Assembly (NCBI GenBank): GCA_000702085.1
Contig: KL370861.1
Coordinates: 746,911-810,910 of the forward strand
Direction of reading: 5' to 3'
Source of the DNA: Lachnospiraceae bacterium P6A3
Lineage (GTDB): Bacteria; Bacillota; Clostridia; Lachnospirales; Lachnospiraceae
Length of the DNA: 64,000 bases
Of the stretch, positions 26,018-33,388 are shown one piece after another (the first letter of the stretch is position 1; the number at the start of each line of letters is the position of its first letter). Position numbers and translations under genes: made by a program. Under the pieces are notes generated by a model. The model saw nothing but the letters and a program-made list of their open reading frames with translations, was not told the DNA's origin and searched no databases.

Positions 26018-26823
26018 GTAAATTCGATGGAACAAAAGGATATGTCGCAAGTCCCGAGCTTATGGACGCCGTAAATATATCCATTGCACTTCAGAAACCT
26101 CTTTTGGTAAAAGGAGAACCCGGTACCGGAAAGACCATGCTTGCCCAGTCCGTTGCCGATGCGCTCGGCAAGAAGCTTATTATCTGGAATATCAAGTCCA
26201 CCACTAAGGCACAGGACGGTTTGTATATGTATGATACGATCCAGAGACTTTATGACGGACAGTTCGGAGAAGGCGGAGTCGATGATATTGCCCACTACAT
26301 CAAACTCGGAAAGCTCGGTGAAGCATTCGAGTCCGATGAGCAGGTGGTTCTTCTTATCGACGAGATAGATAAAGCGGATCTTGAATTTCCCAATGACCTT
26401 CTCTGGGAGCTTGATCAGATGGAGTTTTATATTAACGAGACCAAGAGAACCGTTAAGGCAAAAACAAGGCCTATAGTCATTATTACCTCCAATGCCGAGA
26501 AAGAACTTCCTGATGCTTTCTTAAGAAGATGTATATTCCACTACATCGAGTTCCCCGGAAAAGAACTTATGACCGAGATAGTTAAGGTTCATTTCCCCGA
26601 TGTCGAGGATAATCTTCTTAATGAAGCAATGGATGTTTTCTATCAGATCAGAGATATCAGGGACATCCGTAAGAAACCTTCCACCTCGGAACTTATCGAC
26701 TGGATCAATGCTCTTCAGATCGGGGGCATTCCTTACGGACAGATCAAAGCAAAGCTTCCCTTCATCGGTGTAGTTGTAAAGAAAGATGAAGATATGGAAC
26801 TGGCAACCCATCAGAACTTTTAA
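26014..26823 (+). CDS. MoxR-family AAA+ ATPase
   Basis: 269 residues with Walker A KGEPGTGKTMLAQS (about 29-42), Walker B VVLLIDEIDKAD (about 110-121), sensor 1 IVIITSNAEKELPDAF and the arginine finger region LRRCIFHY. MoxR ATPases generally act with VWA-domain partners to activate or remodel protein complexes; such a partner follows two bases downstream. Translational overlap with the double-receiver gene upstream is unusual for MoxR and links it to the phosphorelay module. A GGAG SD precedes the ATG. The substrate complex is unknown. Confidence 0.92.
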   Translation: MSKFDGTKGYVASPELMDAVNISIALQKPLLVKGEPGTGKTMLAQSVADALGKKLIIWNIKSTTKAQDGLYMYDTIQRLYDGQFGEGGVDDIAHYIKLGKLGEAFESDEQVVLLIDEIDKADLEFPNDLLWELDQMEFYINETKRTVKAKTRPIVIITSNAEKELPDAFLRRCIFHYIEFPGKELMTEIVKVHFPDVEDNLLNEAMDVFYQIRDIRDIRKKPSTSELIDWINALQIGGIPYGQIKAKLPFIGVVVKKDEDMELATHQNF

Positions 26824-26825
26824 TT

Positions 26826-28034
26826 ATGTTTTTGAATTTTTTTGAAAGCTTAAGAAAGCATGGGATCAATGTCACTTTAGGAGAGTGGCTTGATCTTATG
26901 AATGCCTTGGACAGCGGACTTATCGGAGGTTCTCTTACAAGGTTCTATTATGGTGCCAAAATGATACTTGTTAAGAGCGAAACGGATTTTGACAAGTATG
27001 ATGAAGCCTTTGATGAATGTTTTAAAGCTGCTCAAAGTGATCCGGAGGTCGGAGCGGAGATGCTCAGGTGGCTTGATAAGTCGGATATGATGCAGCTTGC
27101 CGAGATGGAAGCCAAGGATCACCTTAACAAGATGGAAGGTGAGGGCATTATTATCGACAAAGAGGATGTTGAACAGAAGTTTAAGCAGCGTCTTAAGGAT
27201 CAGGATTCCGAGCATAACGGAGGATCCTTCTGGATCGGTACCATGGGAAAGACTTCCTTCGGAAATACCGGCGGAAACATCGGCGGTGTAAGAGTGGGCG
27301 GAATGACAGGATATCAGTCTGCGTTTGCGGTAATGGGTGCCAGAAAGTACCGTGACTTCAGAGATGACCGGGTTATGACCAACAGACAGTTCCAGCTTGC
27401 TTTCAGACGTCTCAGACAGTTTTCATCAAGACTTGATACCAATGAGAGAGAACTTGATATAGATAAGACCGTGGACGAAACCTGCAATCAGGGCGGCGTT
27501 CTTAAAATCGAGATGAGAAAACCCAGGAAAAATTCCGTAAAGCTGCTTCTGCTTATGGATTCCGGCGGTACAATGATCCCATATTCATCTCTGCTTAACG
27601 AACTGTTTCAGGCGGTCAATAAGAGCAATCACTACAAGGAAGTAAAGTGTTATTATTTCCATAATTGTATTTATTCCCACGTATATAAGACACCGGAGTG
27701 CGAAAACGGTGACTGGGTAGAGACCAATTGGCTTTTCCGTAACACGGATAAGGACTATAAGGTTATAATAGTCGGTGATGCTGCCATGGCTCCCGAAGAG
27801 TTTTATTCGGATACGGGTAACTACCGCGGTCCCAACGACGGATTAAGCGGAGAAGAATGGCTTAAATCACTCAAAAGACATTACAAGAAGGTTGTATGGC
27901 TCAATCCCAAGATGGCACCCGGAGCCGCTCCTTGGAGAGAGATAGAAACCGTTCTTAAGCAGATGTTTCCCATGTATAAGCTTTCCGTCGGAGGTCTGGA
28001 TAAGGCTATGAGTAAGCTTATGGAGAACAGATAA
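26826..28034 (+). CDS. VWA-domain CoxE-like protein, partner of the MoxR ATPase
   Basis: 402 residues. The C-terminal half is a von Willebrand A fold: LLLLMDSGGTMIPY marks the metal site, followed by CYYFHNCIYSHVY and KVVWLNPKMAPG. The metal motif reads D-S-G-G-T rather than DxSxS; members of this CoxE-like subfamily, as I recall them, often carry D-x-G-G-S, so I treat this as a family trait. The N-terminal half is helical with a glycine-rich stretch (about 135-170). It is two bases after the MoxR gene and ends the five-gene module; tyrS follows with its own promoter-like element. Confidence 0.9.
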   Translation: MFLNFFESLRKHGINVTLGEWLDLMNALDSGLIGGSLTRFYYGAKMILVKSETDFDKYDEAFDECFKAAQSDPEVGAEMLRWLDKSDMMQLAEMEAKDHLNKMEGEGIIIDKEDVEQKFKQRLKDQDSEHNGGSFWIGTMGKTSFGNTGGNIGGVRVGGMTGYQSAFAVMGARKYRDFRDDRVMTNRQFQLAFRRLRQFSSRLDTNERELDIDKTVDETCNQGGVLKIEMRKPRKNSVKLLLLMDSGGTMIPYSSLLNELFQAVNKSNHYKEVKCYYFHNCIYSHVYKTPECENGDWVETNWLFRNTDKDYKVIIVGDAAMAPEEFYSDTGNYRGPNDGLSGEEWLKSLKRHYKKVVWLNPKMAPGAAPWREIETVLKQMFPMYKLSVGGLDKAMSKLMENR

Positions 28035-28075
28035 AATTATATTATCCGGTTAATGTGATTTGCCGCGATTTTTAG

Positions 28076-28081
28076 TATAAT
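28076..28081 (+). promoter_or_regulatory. Candidate -10 box ahead of tyrS
   Basis: TATAAT at 28076-28081 in the 80-base gap after the VWA gene. No good -35 at 16-18 bases and no TGn extension, so it is weak evidence. The gap is too short to hold a T-box leader. Confidence 0.4.
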
Positions 28082-28114
28082 AAGTTATATTTATATAAAA
28101 GGAGATTTTTGAAA

Positions 28115-29338
28115 ATGGGTATTTATGAAGAGCTGCAGGCAAGAGGCCTTATTGCTCAGACTACTGATGAAAAAGAGATCAGGGATCTTGTTAATAACGG
28201 TAAAGCAACTTTTTATATAGGTTTTGACTGCACTGCCGATTCTCTTACGGCAGGCCATTTCATGGCACTTACTCTTATGAAGAGACTTCAGGAGGCAGGT
28301 AACAAGCCCATAGCTCTTATCGGCGGAGGAACCACCATGATAGGCGATCCTTCCGGCAGATCAGATATGAGAAAGATGCTTACAAGAGAAGATATCGATC
28401 ACAATGCCGAGTGCTTTAAGAAGCAGATGGAGAAATTCATCGATTTCGGCGAAGGCAAAGCCATCATGGTAAACAACGCCGACTGGCTTATGAACCTTAA
28501 CTACATTGAGCTCCTTCGTGAGGTCGGTGCATGTTTCTCCGTTAATAACATGCTCAGAGCTGAGTGTTACAAGCAGAGAATGGAAAAAGGTCTTTCATTC
28601 CTGGAGTTTAACTACATGATAATGCAGTCTTACGACTTCTATTACATGTTCCAAAAATACAATTGTAATCTTGAGTTCGGCGGAGACGACCAGTGGAGCA
28701 ACATGCTTGGCGGTACCGAGCTGATCCGCAGAAAACTCGGAAAAGATGCGCATGCAATGACTATCACCCTTCTTACCGATTCCAACGGAAACAAGATGGG
28801 AAAGACCGCCGGAAATGCCGTATGGCTTGATCCCAATAAGACTTCTCCCTTTGATTTCTACCAGTATTGGAGAAATGTCGGAGATGCCGATGTATTTAAG
28901 TGCCTGAGAATGCTCACATTCCTTCCTCTTGAGAAGATCGAAGAGATCGAAAAGTGGGATAATTCAAGGATCAATGATGCCAAGAAGATCCTTGCTCATG
29001 AACTTACCGAACTTGTACACGGTAAGGAAGAAGCAGATAAGGCAGAGGCCGGTTCCGCAGCGCTCTTCGGAGGCGGTGATCTTTCAAATGCCGATATTCC
29101 TACCGTTAAGATCGAAGATGACGATTACAGGGACGGTAAGATCGATATTCTCGGAATCCTTGTTAAAGCAGGTCTTTGCCCAACCAGAAACGAAGCTCGT
29201 CGCGCCGTTGAACAGGGCGGTGTTACCGTAGATGATGAGAAGGTAACGGATATCAAGACTCTTTACAGTGCCGAGGATCTTAAGGACGGAAAGCTGGTAA
29301 GACGCGGCAAAAAAGCATATAAAAAGGTGACTTCATGA
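28115..29338 (+). CDS. tyrS: Tyrosyl-tRNA synthetase
   Basis: 407 residues. Class I synthetase; the HIGH-equivalent is TAGHF after FDCTADSL, the tyrosine pocket region is FLEFNYMIMQSYDFYYM with GGDDQWSNM, and the KMSKS loop reads KMGKT (about residue 228). A C-terminal S4 domain (LVKAGLCPTRNEARRAVEQGG) binds the tRNA. AAAGGAG precedes; ATG 28115 is chosen over the TTG at 28109 because homologues begin MGIYEEL. The stop overlaps punA (ATGA), putting a synthetase in front of nucleoside salvage genes. Confidence 0.96.
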   Translation: MGIYEELQARGLIAQTTDEKEIRDLVNNGKATFYIGFDCTADSLTAGHFMALTLMKRLQEAGNKPIALIGGGTTMIGDPSGRSDMRKMLTREDIDHNAECFKKQMEKFIDFGEGKAIMVNNADWLMNLNYIELLREVGACFSVNNMLRAECYKQRMEKGLSFLEFNYMIMQSYDFYYMFQKYNCNLEFGGDDQWSNMLGGTELIRRKLGKDAHAMTITLLTDSNGNKMGKTAGNAVWLDPNKTSPFDFYQYWRNVGDADVFKCLRMLTFLPLEKIEEIEKWDNSRINDAKKILAHELTELVHGKEEADKAEAGSAALFGGGDLSNADIPTVKIEDDDYRDGKIDILGILVKAGLCPTRNEARRAVEQGGVTVDDEKVTDIKTLYSAEDLKDGKLVRRGKKAYKKVTS

Positions 29339-30156
29339 GTAAAGAATACGAAAAGCTCCAAAAGGCCGTAGATGCTGTACGTAAGATAACCGATTTTGTT
29401 CCTGATATCGCACTTGTTCTCGGTTCTGGGCTGGGCGGTTATGCGGATTCCATCAAACCTGTGTGTGAGATTGCCTATTCGGACCTTCCCGGATTTCCGG
29501 TATCCACCGTACAGGGACATTCCGGAAAGTTTATCTTCGGATACGACGGAGATAAGAAGATCGTATGTATGAAGGGCAGAGTACACATGTATGAGGGTTA
29601 TGAACCGTCGGATGTTGTCATGCCCATCAGACTTATGGGACTTCTCGGAGCCAAGATTCTTTTTCTTACCAATGCCGCAGGAGGCATAAATGAGACCTTC
29701 CATCCCGGATGTCTCATGCTCATTGAAGATCAGATATCTTTCCTGGTCAGAAATCCTCTTATCGGACCTAATGTAGAAGAACTCGGAACCAGATTTCCGG
29801 ATATGACCAGGATTTATGATGCCGAGCTTTGCAAGATAATCACAGATAAGGCTTCCGAGCAAAACAGTGAACTCTTTAAGGGAGTTTATGTACAGCTCAG
29901 TGGACCTTCTTATGAATCACCTTCCGATGTAAAGGCTCTGAGACTTCTCGGAGGAAGCGCGGTCGGAATGAGCACGGCGATCGAAGCCATAGCAGCAAGA
30001 CATATTGGTATGAGGGTATGCGGAATATCCTGTATCAGTAATATGGCCGCAGGTATCACCGGTGAAGAACTGAATCACGAAGAAGTTCAGAAGGCCGCAA
30101 ATTCCGTAGCCGAAAGATTCGTAGCCCTTGTAAGAGGCTCCATAGCAGCTTTTTAA
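29335..30156 (+). CDS. punA: Purine nucleoside phosphorylase
   Basis: 273 residues of the trimeric PNP type. Phosphorolyses guanosine, inosine and deoxy forms to the base and (deoxy)ribose 1-phosphate. Motifs: VLGSGLGGYAD (phosphate site), VQGHSGKF, GRVHMYEGY, LTNAAGGIN, and LSGPSYESPSD with GMSTAIEAIAARH near the base site. Coupled to tyrS by an ATGA overlap and followed by cdd, an amidohydrolase and a purine permease, forming a clear salvage operon. Confidence 0.95.
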   Translation: MSKEYEKLQKAVDAVRKITDFVPDIALVLGSGLGGYADSIKPVCEIAYSDLPGFPVSTVQGHSGKFIFGYDGDKKIVCMKGRVHMYEGYEPSDVVMPIRLMGLLGAKILFLTNAAGGINETFHPGCLMLIEDQISFLVRNPLIGPNVEELGTRFPDMTRIYDAELCKIITDKASEQNSELFKGVYVQLSGPSYESPSDVKALRLLGGSAVGMSTAIEAIAARHIGMRVCGISCISNMAAGITGEELNHEEVQKAANSVAERFVALVRGSIAAF

Positions 30157-30166
30157 GGTGATGATC

Positions 30167-30589
30167 ATGGATGAAGAATTGATCCAAACTCTGATAATCA
30201 ATGCTTTTGAGGCCAGAACAAAAAGCTATTGCAAGTATTCCGGCTATGCTGTAGGCGCCGCTCTTTTAACTTCCGATGGCGAGATTTACAGAGGCTGCAA
30301 TGTCGAAAATTCATCGTACGGTGCAACAATATGTGCCGAGAGATGTGCGGCTCTTAAAGCAGTCAGCGAAGGCAGTAATGAATTTAAGGCCATTGCCATA
30401 GTCGGGGGCATGAAGGATGCAAAGGAACTTAAAGATTATGCTTACCCTTGCGGTGTATGCAGACAGTTTCTTTCCGAATTCGGTTCATCCGATATGATTG
30501 TTATCGTAGCAAAGAGCATTGACGATAAAAAAGTCTTTACACTTGGGGAACTTCTTCCCGAAAGCTTTTCAGCCGATTCAATAAAGTGA
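30167..30589 (+). CDS. cdd: Cytidine deaminase
   Basis: 140 residues, the homotetrameric form. Converts cytidine and deoxycytidine to uridine forms. The catalytic glutamate and zinc cysteines are in GATICAERCA and PCGVCRQFL, and substrate residues in GCNVENSSYG. Three in-frame starts occur close together (GTG 30158, ATG 30161, ATG 30167); the last has AAGGTGA at the best distance. Eight bases separate it from the amidohydrolase gene. Confidence 0.94.
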   Translation: MDEELIQTLIINAFEARTKSYCKYSGYAVGAALLTSDGEIYRGCNVENSSYGATICAERCAALKAVSEGSNEFKAIAIVGGMKDAKELKDYAYPCGVCRQFLSEFGSSDMIVIVAKSIDDKKVFTLGELLPESFSADSIK

Positions 30590-30596
30590 GAAAGAA

Positions 30597-31895
30597 ATGA
30601 ACATTCGACTCTATAATGCCGCTATCCTGGATCTTGACGGAAATGCTTCGTTAAAAAAAGGCGAAGTGATTATTTCGGACGGCATTATTTCGAATGTTAT
30701 TTACTATGGTGATAATGAACTTTCACATCAGAATTCGGGGATAGTTTTTGACAGGGTTATCGACTGTGAAGGTAATCTTCTGATGAGGGGCTTCAATAAT
30801 GCACATACTCATTCCGCAATGACCTTCTTAAGATCCCTTGCCGATGATAAACCTACTCCCGATTGGCTGAAAGAGGATATATTCCCGAATGAAGCCAAAC
30901 TTGGTGATGAAGATATAGCGGATTTTCAATGCCTTGCCATTATGGAGTATGTATCGGGCGGAATAGTATCCGCCATGGATATGTACCTAAGGCCCTATGT
31001 GACCGCGGAGGTTTTTTCTCAGGCCGGTATGAGATGCGCCATAGTTTCCGGTCTCAATGATTTTACCTTTTCTATCCCGGAATTGGAGGAAGCGTATAAA
31101 GTCCTTAATTCTTATGATCCGTTGATCACATTTAAGGCCGGTATTCATGCCGAGTATACCTGTTCGAAAGATATGCTTGAGGAGCTTTCCGGTGTTATAA
31201 AGTCGCTGGATTGTCCTTTTTACTGTCATTTATCCGAAACCAAATCCGAAGTGGAAGAGTGCGTGGAAAGATATGGAAAGACTCCTCTCATGTACCTTGA
31301 TTCACTCGGACTGTTTGATAAAGGCGGCGGTATTTACCATGGTGTTCATCTGACCGACGAAGAAATAGATCTTATGGCCGATAAAGGCATTTATACCGTC
31401 ATAAATTCCGGCTCTAATTGTAAGCTGGCCAGCGGGATCGCACCTCTAAAAAAGCTTTATGATAAAAAAGTTCCTCTTGCCATGGGTACAGACGGACCCG
31501 CAAGCAATAATTCCCTTAATATGTTCAAAGAGATGTATCTTACGAGCGTATTATGTAAACTGCGGGAAAATGATGCGGCCTGTCTTGATGCTTCGGTCAT
31601 TCTGGATATGGCCGTTAAAGGATCAGCAGGATGTATGGGGTATGAGGATTCCGGGCTTGTTAAAGAAGGAAATCCCGCAGATCTCATATTGCTTGATCTT
31701 AATAAACCTAATATGCAGCCTGTAAATAATATTGTTAAAAATATTGTTTATTCAGGAAGCTCATCTAATGTTATAATGACTTTGGTCGCGGGGAGAGTAC
31801 TCTTTTATAAGGGTGAATATGACCTTGGTTTCGATCCGGAGGAGATCATTTACAGATGCCGTACGAGAACAAGGCGTATCATTAATGGGGTTTAA
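30597..31895 (+). CDS. Amidohydrolase, probable nucleoside/purine-type deaminase (MtaD/SsnA-like)
   Basis: 432 residues of the metal-dependent amidohydrolase superfamily. Visible metal ligands are HTH in NAHTHSAMTFLRS, a histidine in FYCHLSETKSEVEE, GVHLTDEEI and the catalytic aspartate in MGTDGPASNNSLNMFKEM. These four blocks match S-adenosylhomocysteine/methylthioadenosine deaminases and related 8-oxoguanine or guanine deaminases; the exact base or nucleoside cannot be decided by eye. Position between cdd and a purine permease supports nucleoside or purine catabolism. AAAGAA precedes the ATG. Confidence 0.85.
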   Translation: MNIRLYNAAILDLDGNASLKKGEVIISDGIISNVIYYGDNELSHQNSGIVFDRVIDCEGNLLMRGFNNAHTHSAMTFLRSLADDKPTPDWLKEDIFPNEAKLGDEDIADFQCLAIMEYVSGGIVSAMDMYLRPYVTAEVFSQAGMRCAIVSGLNDFTFSIPELEEAYKVLNSYDPLITFKAGIHAEYTCSKDMLEELSGVIKSLDCPFYCHLSETKSEVEECVERYGKTPLMYLDSLGLFDKGGGIYHGVHLTDEEIDLMADKGIYTVINSGSNCKLASGIAPLKKLYDKKVPLAMGTDGPASNNSLNMFKEMYLTSVLCKLRENDAACLDASVILDMAVKGSAGCMGYEDSGLVKEGNPADLILLDLNKPNMQPVNNIVKNIVYSGSSSNVIMTLVAGRVLFYKGEYDLGFDPEEIIYRCRTRTRRIINGV

Positions 31896-31900
31896 AAATT

Positions 31901-31963
31901 ATCGGTTGTTAAACCGATGATAATAAACCGGTGAAAACCGGAAAATTTCACTCTCATAGAGAG
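31901..31963 (+). promoter_or_regulatory. Three consecutive short hairpins in the permease leader
   Basis: Stems at 31901-31918 (ATCGGTT/AACCGAT, loop GTTA), 31928-31941 (CCGGT/ACCGG, loop GAAA) and 31951-31963 (CTCTC/GAGAG, loop ATA). No T tract follows, so they are not simple terminators; the last one ends just before the GAAGGAG SD. Confidence 0.4.
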
Positions 31964-31975
31964 GAAGGAGATCAT

Positions 31976-33337
31976 ATGTTAGAAAAAACTTTTAAACTGA
32001 AGGAGAATGGCACCGACGTCAAGACCGAGATCATTGCCGGTATCACAACCTTCATGGCGATGGCTTATATCCTGGCCGTCAATCCCAGCATTCTTTCCGC
32101 TTCAGGTATGAATGCCCAGGCTATTCTCATCGCTACCGCACTTTCCGCATTCATAGGAACCATGTGCATGGCTTTAATGGCCAATTATCCTTTTGCCCTT
32201 GCTCCCGGACTCGGACTTAATGCTTATTTTGCATATACCGTTTGCGGATCAATGGGTTATTCATGGCAGTTTGCTCTCTTTGCTGTATTTATCGAAGGTA
32301 TTATTTTCGTAATTCTTTCGGTAACTCCCGTAAGAGAAGCAATTTTCAACGCAATTCCTCTTCAGCTTAAGAAGGGCGTTTCGGTCGGTATCGGACTTTT
32401 CGTTGCATTCATCGGTCTTCAGAACGGTAAAATTGTTGTAGGCGGTGCAACCCTTGTTACCATCGTTCCTTTTAAGTCTGAGTTCCATACTACCGGTGCT
32501 TGGGCACTTCTTACCATTATCGGCGTTCTTATCATTGCGGTTCTTCATGTTAAGAAGATAAAGGGCGCTATTCTTATCGGTATTTTCGCGACCTGGATAC
32601 TCGGAATCATTTTTGAGAAAGCCGGAATCTATACTCCCGTACCCGATGCCGGATTCTACTCAACCATTCCTTCAAGCTTTACCGATTTCAGCTTTGCTTC
32701 CATCGGTGAAACCTTCGGAGCATGCTTCTCATCAGCTGCTTTTGAATCCTTCAATGCTATTGATTTTGTAGTTATCATGCTTGCTTTCCTTTTCGTTGAT
32801 GTTTTCGATACTCTCGGAACCCTCATCGGATGTGCGGATAAAGCTGACATGCTCGATAAGGATGGAAAACTTCCCAGAATCCGTCCCGCACTTCTTGCTG
32901 ACGCTATTGCAACCAGCGCAGGTGCAGTTCTCGGAACTTCAACCACCACCACTTTCGTAGAGAGCTCTTCAGGTGTATCCGCAGGCGGACGTACCGGACT
33001 TGCATCTGTTGTTACCGGTTTCCTTTTCCTTGTATCACTGATCCTTTCCCCTCTCTTCATTTCGATTCCTTCATTTGCAACCGCTCCCGCGCTTGTGTTT
33101 GTCGGATTCCTTATGATGGGATCAATTACCGGAATCGATCTTAAGGATCCTACCGAGGCTATTCCCGCGTTCCTTGCACTTCTTATCATGCCTCTTGTTT
33201 ACAGCATTTCCGATGGTATCAGCGTCGGTGTTATCTCTTACGTTGTCATTAATCTTTTCACCGGCAATGCTAAGAAGATCAAGCCTCTTATGTACGTACT
33301 TGCAATACTCTTTATTCTTAAGTACGCATTTCTTTAA
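31976..33337 (+). CDS. Purine permease, AzgA/PbuG-type NCS2 family
   Basis: 453 residues with 12-14 hydrophobic helices. Imports purine bases (hypoxanthine, guanine or adenine) with a cation. Family signatures: the start KTEIIAGITTFMAMAYILAVNP, ALAPGLGLNAYFAYTV, FVDVFDTLGTLIGCADKA and GTSTTTTFVESSSGVSAGGR. Start is ATG 31976 behind GAAGGAG; the longer frame from GTG 31931 runs through leader hairpins and is rejected. It follows the salvage enzymes and is ended by a very strong terminator. Confidence 0.93.
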   Translation: MLEKTFKLKENGTDVKTEIIAGITTFMAMAYILAVNPSILSASGMNAQAILIATALSAFIGTMCMALMANYPFALAPGLGLNAYFAYTVCGSMGYSWQFALFAVFIEGIIFVILSVTPVREAIFNAIPLQLKKGVSVGIGLFVAFIGLQNGKIVVGGATLVTIVPFKSEFHTTGAWALLTIIGVLIIAVLHVKKIKGAILIGIFATWILGIIFEKAGIYTPVPDAGFYSTIPSSFTDFSFASIGETFGACFSSAAFESFNAIDFVVIMLAFLFVDVFDTLGTLIGCADKADMLDKDGKLPRIRPALLADAIATSAGAVLGTSTTTTFVESSSGVSAGGRTGLASVVTGFLFLVSLILSPLFISIPSFATAPALVFVGFLMMGSITGIDLKDPTEAIPAFLALLIMPLVYSISDGISVGVISYVVINLFTGNAKKIKPLMYVLAILFILKYAFL

Positions 33338-33346
33338 TTAACAAAA

Positions 33347-33382
33347 GCCCTGCGGAAAGTTTTCTTTCCGCAGGGCATTTTT
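33347..33382 (+). terminator. Rho-independent terminator after the purine salvage operon
   Basis: Perfect 13-bp stem GCCCTGCGGAAAG (33347-33359) / CTTTCCGCAGGGC (33364-33376), TTTT loop, then ATTTTT. One of the strongest terminators in the window. Confidence 0.93.
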
Positions 33383-33388
33383 AGTGAT

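Noticed and set aside
25409-26050. 213-codon frame on the - strand across the double-receiver gene
   Set aside because: The + strand frame has clear receiver motifs; the antisense product has none and no SD.
26826-28034. Altered metal site (D-S-G-G-T) of the VWA protein as a sign of inactivation
   Set aside because: CoxE-like VWA proteins commonly lack the first serine of DxSxS, so this is likely a subfamily trait.
28035-28114. T-box leader upstream of tyrS
   Set aside because: The 80-base gap is too short and shows neither a T-box sequence nor a terminator/antiterminator pair.
32656-33189. 177-codon frame on the - strand inside the purine permease gene
   Set aside because: It is a codon-bias shadow of the permease, with low-complexity Arg/Ser/Pro content and no SD or family motif.
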